Assembly: GCF_003852405.1 (NCBI RefSeq)
Contig: NZ_QAJM01000016.1
Coordinates: forward strand, 62,001 to 126,000
DNA length: 64,000 nucleotides
From: Pseudomonas sp. KBW05
GTDB taxonomy: Bacteria; Pseudomonadota; Gammaproteobacteria; Pseudomonadales; Pseudomonadaceae
Direction: 5' to 3'
Position numbers and translations under genes: made by a program. The notes under the pieces are model-generated. The model worked only from the letters and a program-made list of their open reading frames with translations. It searched no databases and had not been told where the DNA came from. Each line of letters opens with the position of its first letter. Position 1 is the stretch's first letter. Shown here one piece after another: positions 1-8,429 of this stretch.

Positions 1-575
1 CCGGTGAGGATCACGTCGCCCGCTTGCAGCGAGAAGCAGCCGGCCATGTACTGGATCATCGGCACGATCGGGTTGAGCATGATCGCGCTGTTGCCGTCCT
101 GGCGCACTTCGCCATTGATGGTCAGGCGAATGCCGATGTCGGTGACGTCCGGGAAGGTGCTGCTGACCACGAACGGTGCGATCACCGCCGCGCCATCAAA
201 GGACTTGGCGACTTCCCACGGCAGGCCCTTGGCTTTCAGCTCGGCTTGCTTGTCACGCAGGGTCAGGTCCAGCGCCGGGGCGAAGCCGGAGATGGCATCC
301 AGCACTTCTTCACGGCTCGGCTTGGTCGACAACGGCTTGCCGATCAGTACCGCGATTTCCGCTTCGTAGTGCACCGAACCGCGCTCGGTAGGGATGGCAA
401 AACCGCCTTCCAAAGCCACCACGCAGCTGCCTGGCTTGATGAACAGCAACGGTTCGGTAGGCACCGGGTTGTCCAGTTCCTTGGCATGTTCGGCGTAGTT
501 ACGCCCGATGCACACCACTTTGCCCACCGGGAAGTGGATGTTGGTGCCGTCGACATACTTGTGCTGGTAGCTCAT
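1..575 (-). CDS. Fumarylacetoacetate hydrolase family protein (3' end outside window)
   Basis: The start ATG is at 575 on the minus strand with a purine-rich GAAGGAGT site just upstream; about 191 codons are visible before the window edge. The translation begins MSYQHKYVDGTNIHFPVGKV and carries the FAH-type acidic metal-binding segment VHYEAEIAVLIGK and the LDLTLRDKQ stretch typical of the YcgM/2-keto-4-pentenoate hydratase-like group. Family members are cytosolic, metal-dependent C-C hydrolases or decarboxylases of acyl-pyruvates; the substrate here cannot be told. It starts 22 bp after the stop of the D-2-hydroxyglutarate dehydrogenase gene, so the two are probably co-transcribed. Confidence 0.85.
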   Translation of the reverse strand, partial: MSYQHKYVDGTNIHFPVGKVVCIGRNYAEHAKELDNPVPTEPLLFIKPGSCVVALEGGFAIPTERGSVHYEAEIAVLIGKPLSTKPSREEVLDAISGFAPALDLTLRDKQAELKAKGLPWEVAKSFDGAAVIAPFVVSSTFPDVTDIGIRLTINGEVRQDGNSAIMLNPIVPMIQYMAGCFSLQAGDVILT

Positions 576-597
576 GGAACGACTCCTTCAGGGGCGA

Positions 598-1992
598 TTA
601 AACAGCGAAGATCTTGCCAGGGTTCATGATCCCGTTCGGGTCGAACACGGCTTTGACGGCTTTCATGTACTCGATTTCAACCGGCGAACGGCTGTACGTC
701 AGGTAATCGCGCTTGGTCATGCCCACGCCGTGTTCGGCAGAGATCGAACCGTTGTACTTCTCGACGGTTTCAAACACCCACTTGTTCACGGTGGCGCACT
801 TGGCGAAGAACTCGTCCTTGCTCAGGTTTTCTGGCTTGAGGATGTTCAAGTGCAGGTTGCCGTCGCCGATGTGGCCGAACCAGACGATTTCGAAGTCCGG
901 ATAGTGTTCGCCGACGATCGCGTCGATTTCCTTCAAGAACGCCGGCACTTTCGACACAGTGACCGAGATGTCGTTCTTGTACGGGGTCCAGTGGGAAATG
1001 GTCTCGGAGATGTACTCGCGCAGTTTCCACAGGTTGTGCAGCTGGGTTTCGCTCTGGCTCATCACGCCATCCAGCACCCAGCCCTGCTCCACGCAATGCT
1101 CGAAGGTTTCCAGGGCGTGGTTGGCGACTTCTTCGGTGGTGGCTTCGAATTCCAGCAGGGCGTAGAACGGGCACTCGGTTTCGAACGGCGCCGGCACATC
1201 GCCACGGCCAAGGACTTTGGCCAGGGCCTTGTCGGAGAAGAACTCAAAGGCAGTCAGGTCGAGCTTGCTCTGGAACGCGTGCAGCACCGGCATGATCGAG
1301 TCGAAGTCGGTGGTGCCGAGGACCATGGCGGTGAGGTTTTTCGGCGCACGGTCCAGGCGCATGGTGGCTTCCACCACAAAGCCCAGGGTGCCTTCCGCGC
1401 CGATAAACAGCTGGCGCATGTCGTAGCCGGTGGCGTTCTTGATCAGGTCGCGGTTCAGTTCCAGCACGTCGCCCTTGCCGGTGACGACTTTCATGCCGGC
1501 CACCCAGTTGCGGGTCATGCCGTAGCGAATCACCTTGATCCCGCCGGCATTGGTGCCGATATTGCCGCCAATCTGGCTGGAACCGGACGACGCGAAGTCC
1601 ACCGGGTAGTACAGGCCGTTTTCTTCGGCGACGTTCTGCAATTGCTTGGTGACCACGCCCGGCTGGCACACGGCGGTGCGGTCGGTGAGGTTCACATCGA
1701 GTATCTGGTTCATATAGTCGAACGACACGACCACTTCGCCATTAGCGGCCACGGCGGCGGCGGACAGGCCGGTACGGCCACCGGATGGCACCAGTGCCAC
1801 CTTGTGCTCGTTGGCCCAACGCACAATGGCCTGGACCTGCTCGATGGTCTTGGGGAAGACAATGGCGGTCGGCGCAGGTGCGAAGTGCTTGGTCCAATCC
1901 TTGCCGTAAGCCTCCAGGGAGTCTGCATCGGTCAGCACTTTGCCAGGCTCAACCAGGGTCTTCAGCTCATCAATCAGGGCAGGATGGGTCAT
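598..1992 (-). CDS. FAD-linked oxidase, probable D-2-hydroxyglutarate dehydrogenase
   Basis: A 464-residue GlcD/D2HGDH-type flavoprotein. The N-terminal half is the PCMH FAD-binding fold (VPSGGRTGLSAAAVA, then IGGNIGTNAGGIKVIRYG). The C-terminal half has the metal and substrate residues of this family (FGHIGDGNLHLNI and EHGVGMTKRDYL). I chose the ATG at 1992 (MTHPALIDEL); in-frame ATGs at 2016 and 2022 are alternatives, and the one at 2016 has a better AGGA site. It diverges from serA. In Pseudomonas, D2HGDH reoxidises the D-2-hydroxyglutarate that SerA makes from 2-oxoglutarate, which pulls serine synthesis forward, and this arrangement supports that role. Other D-2-hydroxyacid substrates such as D-lactate are possible. 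Confidence 0.85.
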   Translation of the reverse strand: MTHPALIDELKTLVEPGKVLTDADSLEAYGKDWTKHFAPAPTAIVFPKTIEQVQAIVRWANEHKVALVPSGGRTGLSAAAVAANGEVVVSFDYMNQILDVNLTDRTAVCQPGVVTKQLQNVAEENGLYYPVDFASSGSSQIGGNIGTNAGGIKVIRYGMTRNWVAGMKVVTGKGDVLELNRDLIKNATGYDMRQLFIGAEGTLGFVVEATMRLDRAPKNLTAMVLGTTDFDSIMPVLHAFQSKLDLTAFEFFSDKALAKVLGRGDVPAPFETECPFYALLEFEATTEEVANHALETFEHCVEQGWVLDGVMSQSETQLHNLWKLREYISETISHWTPYKNDISVTVSKVPAFLKEIDAIVGEHYPDFEIVWFGHIGDGNLHLNILKPENLSKDEFFAKCATVNKWVFETVEKYNGSISAEHGVGMTKRDYLTYSRSPVEIEYMKAVKAVFDPNGIMNPGKIFAV

Positions 1993-2197
1993 CGACAGAA
2001 CTCTCGAACAATTCATGGTCATCCTGAGAACGCTTCACGTCGCAGGAATAGGTGTTTAGCGGGGCGCGTATGCTAGCATACCGCCCCCGCAGGACAGAGC
2101 CCAAGGGCGTTTCTGCGGTGACGGCTTTCCTGCCGTCCGGGTCAGCTTGTGCTGCTCGATTCCCTGCCATTTTTCTCCGGGATACAGGTTTACGCAG

Positions 2198-3427
2198 ATG
2201 AGCAAGACTTCTCTCGATAAGAGCAAGATCAAGTTCCTTCTTCTGGAAGGCGTCCACCCATCGGCTGTCGACGTTCTGAAAGCCGCCGGGTACACCAGCA
2301 TTGAGTACATCACCAGTTCTCTGCCGGAAGCCCAACTCAAGGAAAAGATCGCCGACGCGCACTTCATCGGCATTCGCTCCCGCACTCAGCTGACCGAAGA
2401 AATCTTCGATCACGCCAAGAAACTCGTGGCAGTCGGCTGTTTCTGCATCGGCACCAACCAGGTCGACCTCAACGCAGCGCGCGAGCGCGGCATCGCGGTG
2501 TTCAACGCACCGTACTCCAACACCCGTTCCGTTGCGGAGCTGGTGCTGGCCGAGGCGATCCTGCTGTTGCGCGGCATTCCTGAGAAGAACGCTTCCTGCC
2601 ACCGTGGCGGCTGGATCAAAAGCGCAGCCAACTCCTTCGAAATCCGCGGCAAGAAGCTGGGTATCGTCGGTTACGGCTCGATCGGCACTCAACTGTCGGT
2701 CCTGGCTGAAGGCCTGGGCATGCAGGTGTTCTTCTACGACACCCTGACCAAGCTGCCATTGGGCAACGCCACGCAAGTGGCCAGCCTGACTGAGCTTTTG
2801 GGCATGTCCGACATCGTCACCCTGCACGTCCCGGAAACCGCTGAGACCCAGTGGATGATCGGCGAGAAGGAAATCCGCGCCATCAAGAAAGGCGGCATCC
2901 TGATCAACGCTGCCCGTGGCACCGTGGTCGAGCTGGACGCCCTGGCCGACGCGATCAAGGACAAGCACCTGATCGGCGCGGCCATCGACGTGTTCCCGGT
3001 GGAGCCACGCTCCAACGACGACATCTTCGAAAGCCCGCTGCGTGGCCTGGACAACGTGATCCTGACCCCGCACATCGGCGGTTCCACTGCCGAAGCCCAA
3101 GCCAACATCGGCCTGGAAGTGTCGGAGAAGCTGGTCAAGTACAGCGACAACGGTACCTCGGTATCGTCGGTGAACTTCCCGGAAGTGGCCCTGCCGGCTC
3201 ACCCTGGCAAGCACCGTCTGCTGCACATCCACCAGAACATCCCTGGCGTGATGATGGAGATCAACAAGGTCTTCGCGGAAAACGGCATCAACATCTCCGG
3301 TCAGTTCCTGCAGACCAACGAGAAGGTCGGCTACGTGGTAATCGACGTCGACGCCGAGTACTCGGACCTGGCGCAAGAGAAGCTGCAGCACATCAAAGGC
3401 ACGATTCGTAGCCGCGTGTTGTTCTAA
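2198..3427 (+). CDS. serA: D-3-phosphoglycerate dehydrogenase
   Basis: A 409-residue protein of the length expected for the E. coli-type SerA. It catalyses the first step of serine synthesis, NAD-dependent oxidation of 3-phosphoglycerate, and also reduces 2-oxoglutarate to D-2-hydroxyglutarate. The Rossmann motif GIVGYGSIG lies at residues 155-163, the catalytic histidine is in TPHIGGST (His292), and the C-terminal ACT domain (about 335-409, with NKVFAENGINISG) is the serine feedback site. The start ATG at 2198 gives the family N-terminus MSKTSLDKSKIK; the longer upstream reading lacks similarity. The gene is divergent from D2HGDH and ends at a strong terminator. Confidence 0.97.
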   Translation: MSKTSLDKSKIKFLLLEGVHPSAVDVLKAAGYTSIEYITSSLPEAQLKEKIADAHFIGIRSRTQLTEEIFDHAKKLVAVGCFCIGTNQVDLNAARERGIAVFNAPYSNTRSVAELVLAEAILLLRGIPEKNASCHRGGWIKSAANSFEIRGKKLGIVGYGSIGTQLSVLAEGLGMQVFFYDTLTKLPLGNATQVASLTELLGMSDIVTLHVPETAETQWMIGEKEIRAIKKGGILINAARGTVVELDALADAIKDKHLIGAAIDVFPVEPRSNDDIFESPLRGLDNVILTPHIGGSTAEAQANIGLEVSEKLVKYSDNGTSVSSVNFPEVALPAHPGKHRLLHIHQNIPGVMMEINKVFAENGINISGQFLQTNEKVGYVVIDVDAEYSDLAQEKLQHIKGTIRSRVLF

Positions 3428-3444
3428 GGTTTCAACGGCACCAC

Positions 3445-3478
3445 AAAAAAGGGAGCCCCTCGGGGCTCCCTTTTTTTG
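3445..3478. terminator. Bidirectional rho-independent terminator (serA / DUF4399)
   Basis: A GC-rich perfect stem (GGGAGCCC paired with GGGCTCCC, 3451-3470) is preceded by six A and followed by seven T. It can therefore end transcription from serA on the plus strand and from the DUF4399 gene on the minus strand, which converge here. Confidence 0.92.
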
Positions 3479-3492
3479 CATCTGAACAAATC

Positions 3493-3933
3493 TTACTTAA
3501 CGTTAACCGTGATCACTTTCGAGGCTACAGTAGGCTCGAACTGGCGGTGTACGTTATCGCCTGCCACCAGCTGCAGGGTGTGCTTGCCTGGGGTGAGGGT
3601 CAGTTCGGTTTCGGTTTGGGCCTTGCCGAAGTGGATCGAGGTGGCATCGGCCGGAATGGGCTCATCGGCCTTGAGCGACTGCACATCGCGATCTACCAGC
3701 AGGTGATGGTGACCAGCGCCATGCACTTGCTTGTCGATGGGCTCCAGGTCCAGCCCCTTGACGCCGAATTTGACGGTGAAGGTCTTGTCGACAGTCGCGC
3801 CGTCTTTAGGCGAGACGATAAACACTTCAGCACCTGCAGGCGCAGGGGTACGCGGCAGGTCTGCGGCGCTGGCCATCATCGAGGCACCCAGCAGCAGGCT
3901 GGCAATCGTTGCACGGGACAAAAGGGTCTTCAT
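3493..3933 (-). CDS. DUF4399 domain-containing exported protein
   Basis: A 146-residue protein with a clear Sec signal peptide (MKTLLSRATIASLLLGASMMASA, cleaved near residue 23). The mature part is a small beta-rich domain with the DUF4399 pattern: FIVSPKDGATV, a His-rich GAGHHHLLVD, HFGKAQTETEL, and a C-terminal strand repeat ending VITVNVK. It is probably periplasmic. The HHH cluster suggests possible metal binding, but no function is established. It converges with serA across a shared terminator. Confidence 0.85.
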   Translation of the reverse strand: MKTLLSRATIASLLLGASMMASAADLPRTPAPAGAEVFIVSPKDGATVDKTFTVKFGVKGLDLEPIDKQVHGAGHHHLLVDRDVQSLKADEPIPADATSIHFGKAQTETELTLTPGKHTLQLVAGDNVHRQFEPTVASKVITVNVK

Positions 3934-4067
3934 TCACTTCTCCAGTTTTTCGGTGAAATCTGTAGGGTTATGACAACTTCGCGACAAATTGCTGTCCAAG
4001 GCACTCAACACCATAGCAAAGCGATGCTGAACGGCGCCTCGCACATAAAAATTCTCTAGGAGTGACC

Positions 4068-4562
4068 ATGCGCTTTTCGCCTGGCCTGTTACTTGTGCTG
4101 CCCCTGATGAGCCCCTTGGCTCACGCCGAACTGGTCGATGACGTATTTGACCGTGGCGAACTGCGTATCGCCCTTGAAGCCAACACCCCGCCGTTCAACT
4201 TCAAGGAAGGCGACAAACTCACCGGGTTTGAAGTGGAACTGGGTGAGCAACTGGCCAAGGAGATGGACGTACGCCCTTCGTTTATCACCACCGATGACGC
4301 CGATCTGCTGCCAGGGGTGGAAACCGGCAAGTACGACGTGGCCATCAACCATATCGCTATGACTGCCCTATTGCAGGATCGGTTCGATTTCAGTGAGGCG
4401 TACAACGAGAAGCCGGAGCTGGCGATACCGTTCCAGAAGGGCAACCCGGCGTTCAAGGCGAGTTTGGACAAGGCGTTGCAGCGGGTGAAGGAGGATGGGC
4501 GGTTGAAGGCGTTGGCTAAGAAGTGGCTTGAAGGTGAGACATCGGCAGTCCAGGCACAGTGA
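4068..4562 (+). CDS. Amino-acid-type ABC transporter solute-binding protein, internally shortened
   Basis: A 164-residue exported protein; the signal peptide ends at LAHA near residue 19. Lobe 1 of a family-3 solute-binding protein is intact (GELRIALEANTPPFNF, GFEVELGEQLAKEM, ETGKYDVAINHIA, DRFDFSEAY). The sequence then jumps to the family C-terminus (IPFQKGNPAFKASLDKALQRV to AKKWL). Roughly 80 residues of lobe 2 found in normal 240-270-residue members are absent, with the frame kept. The start ATG at 4068 has AGGAG five bases upstream. There are no permease or ATPase genes beside it. It may be a decaying gene or a one-lobed protein; it is unlikely to bind ligand in the usual hinged way. Confidence 0.72.
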   Translation: MRFSPGLLLVLPLMSPLAHAELVDDVFDRGELRIALEANTPPFNFKEGDKLTGFEVELGEQLAKEMDVRPSFITTDDADLLPGVETGKYDVAINHIAMTALLQDRFDFSEAYNEKPELAIPFQKGNPAFKASLDKALQRVKEDGRLKALAKKWLEGETSAVQAQ

Positions 4563-4568
4563 ATCAAC

Positions 4569-4658
4569 TGTGGGAGCGGGCTTGCTCGCGAAAGCGGTGT
4601 GTCAGTCACCGGATGAGTTGGCTGAACCACCGCTTTCGCGAGCAAGCCCGCTCCCACA
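4569..4658. repeat. REPIN (inward-facing REP pair)
   Basis: Two inverted copies of the 24-base unit TGTGGGAGCGGGCTTGCTCG + CGAA enclose a short variable centre. The pair sits between two convergent genes. Confidence 0.93.
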
Positions 4659-4666
4659 TTTTTGAT

Positions 4667-5161
4667 CTACGTAAGGCTTGAGAGATGGGCCAGGGCCACT
4701 GCAGCTTCTGGCAACTCCAGCTCGCTGAAGACCTGTACCCCATGACGCTTTAGCAACGCCGCTGTTACGCCTTCGCCAGTGACCTTCACACCAGAGAAAG
4801 TCCCGTCATACGTCAGCAAATTCCCACAAGACGGGCTATTCGCCTTCAGCACAGCAATGCGGATACCGTGACGCCGCACCAACGCCAACGCCTGCCGTGC
4901 ACCGTCAAGAAAGGCCGCGCTAAAATCCTCGCCCTCCGCCGTCAACACCTGCGCACGCCCTTCCCACACCTCCACGCCCTGCCCGCCTGGAATTTCGGCG
5001 GGCGGACGCGGCGTCGGCAAGCCACCAGACACTTCCGGGCAGATCGCAACCACCCGCCCTTCGGCCTGCCATGCCGCCAATTGATCGAACGGCCCGCTGG
5101 CGCCACCGTCGTAGCGCACCTTGTGCCCGAGCAGACAGCGGCTGATCAGAATCTTTTCCAT
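4667..5161 (-). CDS. DUF523 domain-containing protein
   Basis: A 164-residue cytosolic protein with the DUF523 hallmarks: N-terminal ISRCLLGHKVRYDGG, the CPEVSGGLPTPRPPAE block and the NSPSCG cysteine motif. The paired conserved cysteines (in SRCLLG, CPEV and PSCG) suggest a metal or Fe-S role, which is inference. Its start is two bases past the stop of the 2OG-Fe dioxygenase gene, so the two are probably translationally coupled. No function is known for the family. Confidence 0.88.
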   Translation of the reverse strand: MEKILISRCLLGHKVRYDGGASGPFDQLAAWQAEGRVVAICPEVSGGLPTPRPPAEIPGGQGVEVWEGRAQVLTAEGEDFSAAFLDGARQALALVRRHGIRIAVLKANSPSCGNLLTYDGTFSGVKVTGEGVTAALLKRHGVQVFSELELPEAAVALAHLSSLT

Positions 5162-5163
5162 GC

Positions 5164-5796
5164 TTAAAATGGCTCGTTGCCGCGCCGGCGGAACCAGCCG
5201 GTGAGGGACAGGCGTTCGCGCGTGGCGGGCATGACTTCGTGGGGCACCTCACCGGACAGGAACACCACCAGGCAACCACCGGTGGGCACCACGTCGTATT
5301 CGACGGCGTCCTTGAGGTACATGCGCAACTGGCCGCCATGCTCGGGCAGCCAGGCGTCGTTCAAGTAGATCACCGCCGAGACCATGCGCCGATCATCGTC
5401 GCGGAAACGGTCCAGGTGCTTGAGGTAAAACGCCCCCGGTGGGTACATCGCGAAGTGGCTTTCGAAGTCTTCCAGGCCGAGGAACAGGCTGCGGTTCATC
5501 GCCAGGCGCAGGCTGTCCATCAAGGCCATGTAAGTGCCGCAGACAGCCGCGTCGCCCTCTTCCAGCCACTGGATATGGTCACCGCGAATGCCTTCGCGAA
5601 TCTCCTGGGTTGGTCCGCGTCCTACCGCCGCTGGAGCCAATTCACCTTCGGCTGCACGTTTACGGCACTCAGCCGCCAGTTCCAGGGTCAGAGCCTGGGG
5701 CAGGAAGCCGTCCTGACGCGACCAGCCCTTCTCGGCGAGGTCGTCGACAATACGTTGCAACAGCGGGTGATCGAAGGGTATTTGCATGGCGCGCAT
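5164..5796 (-). CDS. 2OG-Fe(II) oxygenase family protein
   Basis: About 210 residues from the chosen start (MRAMQIPFDHPLL; ATG at 5796, with an alternative two codons-plus-one later at 5787). A longer reading to 5880 gives an unconvincing basic N-terminus. The jelly-roll core has the HxD pair in FYLKHLDRF, the distal histidine in GEVPHEVMPA and the 2-oxoglutarate-binding arginine in RERLSLTGWF. It is related to prolyl-4-hydroxylase/PiuC-type dioxygenases; the substrate is unknown. It is the first gene of a two-gene unit with the DUF523 gene. Confidence 0.85.
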   Translation of the reverse strand: MRAMQIPFDHPLLQRIVDDLAEKGWSRQDGFLPQALTLELAAECRKRAAEGELAPAAVGRGPTQEIREGIRGDHIQWLEEGDAAVCGTYMALMDSLRLAMNRSLFLGLEDFESHFAMYPPGAFYLKHLDRFRDDDRRMVSAVIYLNDAWLPEHGGQLRMYLKDAVEYDVVPTGGCLVVFLSGEVPHEVMPATRERLSLTGWFRRRGNEPF

Positions 5797-5928
5797 AGTA
5801 TCCATACGCCTGTGAATCCGACAGAGCCGCCGAGCGTCTGAATACACTTTAGTCAGGTGACCGATAGGACTTCTCGACAAATCCTACGCCCGACACGGAC
5901 AATAGTGGCCGACTGACAGGAGTCCCTA

Positions 5929-6681
5929 ATGCGTCGTTTGTTTTTATCCTTGCTGATGTTCTGCGTTTTGCCCGCCTGGGCAGACGGCCATGACCAGTTG
6001 TACAAGGTCGCCGGCTGGGCCGAACAACGTGCGCATTTCAACGACGCCCTCAGCGCCGCCCAACAACGCTACCGCAATAGCTTGCCGCCGGCGGTGTACC
6101 AGGCGCTGGTGGACAACAGCAATAAACGTTTCGCCGCCCAGGCCATGGACCAACGTGCCGAAGCTCAATTGCGCAAGAACCTGGCGGACCCGGCACCGGC
6201 CCTGGCCTTTTTCCAATCGCCGTTGGGCCGCAAGATCGTCGCCGCCGAGTTGCTGGCCACGCGCCGCGACCAGTTGGCGAAAAACGCCCAGGGCCTGCCG
6301 AAAATCGAAGCCGACGCTACGCGTAGCCTGATCATTGGTCATTTGGCGCAAGCGTTGCCCGCCCGTGAAGCCGGTGCGGAAGTCAGCCTGGCGATTGCCG
6401 GCGTGGCGGCCGACAGCCTGAGCCAGATGATTCCCGGCCTGCTCGGCGGCGGTCAGGCGCAAGGCATGCTGAATGGCCAGCGTGAGCGGTTGATGCAGCA
6501 GATTGGCAATGATCTGAACAATACGTTGCTGTACGTCTATCGGGATTTGTCTGACCCGGAGCTGGAAGAATTCGCCACGTTTGCGGAGTCGGCGGAGGGG
6601 AAGGCGTATTACCAGGCTGCATTAGCCGCGATCCGCGCCGGACTTGCTGTGGGCCAAAGCACCTCCAGCCTGACGCAATAA
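5929..6681 (+). CDS. DUF2059 domain-containing exported protein
   Basis: A 250-residue protein with a signal peptide (MRRLFLSLLMFCVLPAWA). The mature part is all-helical and Ala/Gln-rich. The second half has the DUF2059 pattern of a helix pair ending YVYRDLSDPELEEFATFAES followed by EGKAYYQAALAA. It is likely periplasmic; no function is known. It has its own SD (AGGAG about 7 bases before the ATG). It converges with the hydrolase gene across a REPIN. Confidence 0.85.
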   Translation: MRRLFLSLLMFCVLPAWADGHDQLYKVAGWAEQRAHFNDALSAAQQRYRNSLPPAVYQALVDNSNKRFAAQAMDQRAEAQLRKNLADPAPALAFFQSPLGRKIVAAELLATRRDQLAKNAQGLPKIEADATRSLIIGHLAQALPAREAGAEVSLAIAGVAADSLSQMIPGLLGGGQAQGMLNGQRERLMQQIGNDLNNTLLYVYRDLSDPELEEFATFAESAEGKAYYQAALAAIRAGLAVGQSTSSLTQ

Positions 6682-6700
6682 CCAATGTGAAATGGGCTTA

Positions 6701-6789
6701 TGTGGGAGCGGGCTTGCTCGCGAATGCGGCGGATCAGTCGAAACATCTGTGACTGACACACCGTATTCGCGAGCAAGCCCGCTCCCACA
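6701..6789. repeat. REPIN (inward-facing REP pair)
   Basis: Inverted REP pair of the TGTGGGAGCGGG type between convergent genes. The whole element is nearly identical to the one at 10806-10894, including the centre (GATCAGT-GAAACATCTGT). Confidence 0.93.
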
Positions 6790-6801
6790 TTTTGAACTGC
6801 A

Positions 6802-7725
6802 TTACTTCAGTTGGTCCGTGAGAAAACTGAAGTACTCCTCGCGAATCTCCGAAATTTCATTCGCCAAATGATGCCTGCCCCGCGCCAGCATCAACACTTC
6901 GGGCTGATCGAACTTACCCCGCAGCACCTGCAAGTTGTGCTGCCAGTCCACCGTCATATCTTCCTCACCTTGCACGATCACCGGCCGCCGTGGGCTGCGT
7001 GGTGCGGCTTCGATGTGTTTGATCCAGCGCGCCAAGGCGCCGACCCAGGCGGTGGGCAATTGGCGGGGCTGCAATGGGTCGGCTTCGAGGAACGGCCTGA
7101 ATGCCGGGTCGTGGGTGTTGTCGCTGAACCGCCGCGCGATGCCTTTGACGAACGGCCGCAGCAGGTAATAGCTGAGTTGTGACCAACCCCACGCCCGTGG
7201 CCGTACCAGCGGCGACAGCAGGAACGTCTTGCCCTGGGCCGGGCTGTCCGCGCCCTGGTTGAGCAGGTGATCCACCACCACGGCGCCGCCGGTGCTCTGC
7301 CCGAACAAGTGCCAGGGTTGCGGCAGTTGCAGCGCTTTCGCCTCGGCAAACAGCGCCTGCACGACCTGCTGGTACACCGCAAAATCGTCGATGCTGGCGC
7401 GCACGCCGCTGGATAGCCCGTGGCCCGGCAGATCGCAGGCGATCACCACAAAGCCCTGGTCCAGCGCCCACCTCACCACATGGCGATACAGCCCCATGTG
7501 GTCGTAAAAGCCGTGGTACATGAACATCGTCGCCACTGGAACAGCCGGCCACCACACTTGCGCAACCACCTGAAACCCCGCCACCTCGAAACGCCCCAGG
7601 CGACTCACGGCCTGATCAAGCCCGTAGAAACGCTGGTAGACCCGCGCCTCGGCGGACAGCGCTTGCGCCGCCATCAGGGGCTGCAAGCTTTCGCGCAGAT
7701 GATCGGGGTCAAAGGTGACGGGCAT
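6802..7725 (-). CDS. Alpha/beta hydrolase (lysophospholipase-like, S33 family)
   Basis: A 307-residue cytosolic alpha/beta hydrolase. The oxyanion/HG region is MYHGFYDHMG, an early strand-loop is CDLPGHGLSSG, and the nucleophile elbow is GQSTGG. The acid is probably in the VQGEEDMTVDW segment and the histidine in ARGRHHLANE. This is the serine aminopeptidase S33/monoacylglycerol-lipase-like layout; the natural substrate is unknown. It stands alone, divergent from the DUF6436-like gene. Confidence 0.87.
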   Translation of the reverse strand: MPVTFDPDHLRESLQPLMAAQALSAEARVYQRFYGLDQAVSRLGRFEVAGFQVVAQVWWPAVPVATMFMYHGFYDHMGLYRHVVRWALDQGFVVIACDLPGHGLSSGVRASIDDFAVYQQVVQALFAEAKALQLPQPWHLFGQSTGGAVVVDHLLNQGADSPAQGKTFLLSPLVRPRAWGWSQLSYYLLRPFVKGIARRFSDNTHDPAFRPFLEADPLQPRQLPTAWVGALARWIKHIEAAPRSPRRPVIVQGEEDMTVDWQHNLQVLRGKFDQPEVLMLARGRHHLANEISEIREEYFSFLTDQLK

Positions 7726-7823
7726 AAAGGCTTCCAGACTACGGCGCGGATGAATATCGAGCTGCGATATTCATCTGTCAGGACAAGCATGGCAAGCTAC
7801 GCGACCTTCGAGGATACATCTGA

Positions 7824-8399
7824 ATGCGACCGCCCTACCGTTCCGCCCTGTTCGCCAGCCTGCTCCTGGTCCTCTGCGCCGGCGTGCTGTGGGCGGCGTA
7901 TGACTGGTTCCAGGGCCGCTACCTGCGCGCCTTCAGCGAACACACGGCGGTGTTTTCCGGTGACCCGTTGAAGCTGCCCGCCGACCTCGCCGGCCCCGGC
8001 CCGATCCGCCTGGTGCACTTCTGGGACCCGGCCTGCCCGTGCAACGTCGGCAACCAGCAACACCTGGGCGAGTTGATCGAACACTACGCACCCCAGGGCG
8101 TCGAGTTCTATGCCCTGCAAAAACCCGGCAGCCACGGCCAACTGCCCGACAACCTGCGCCAGATGAAAATCCTCACCGCCCTGCCCGGCGCCGATCAGGT
8201 GCCGGCCAGCCCTGCCGTGGGGATCTGGGATCGCACGGGCAAACTCGCGTATTTCGGGCCCTACAGCGAAGGGCTGACGTGCAATTCCAGCAACAGTTTT
8301 ATCGAGCCGATCCTGCAGGCGCTGGAAGACGGCCGCGAGGTGAATGCCACGCACACCCTGGCGGTGGGCTGCTATTGTTCGTGGCCTAAAGAGCAGTAG
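7824..8399 (+). CDS. Thioredoxin-like membrane-anchored protein (DUF6436-type)
   Basis: A 191-residue protein with one N-terminal membrane helix (SALFASLLLVLCAGVLWAAY), so the rest is probably periplasmic. The soluble part resembles a thioredoxin fold: strand LVHFWDPACPCN with a CxC in place of the usual CxxC, then VEFYAL, SPAVGIWDRTGKLAYFGPY. Two further cysteines lie near the end in GCYCSW. A thiol-redox role is inference. It lies 30 bp upstream of the acylase gene, and the two may be co-transcribed. Confidence 0.8.
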   Translation: MRPPYRSALFASLLLVLCAGVLWAAYDWFQGRYLRAFSEHTAVFSGDPLKLPADLAGPGPIRLVHFWDPACPCNVGNQQHLGELIEHYAPQGVEFYALQKPGSHGQLPDNLRQMKILTALPGADQVPASPAVGIWDRTGKLAYFGPYSEGLTCNSSNSFIEPILQALEDGREVNATHTLAVGCYCSWPKEQ

Positions 8400-8429
8400 T
8401 CCGTTACCCATTCTGGCTAAGGAAAGTTC

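Noticed and set aside
574-2076. 500-codon open frame on the plus strand
   Set aside because: Antisense to the D2HGDH gene, which has clear FAD and metal motifs; the plus frame has none.
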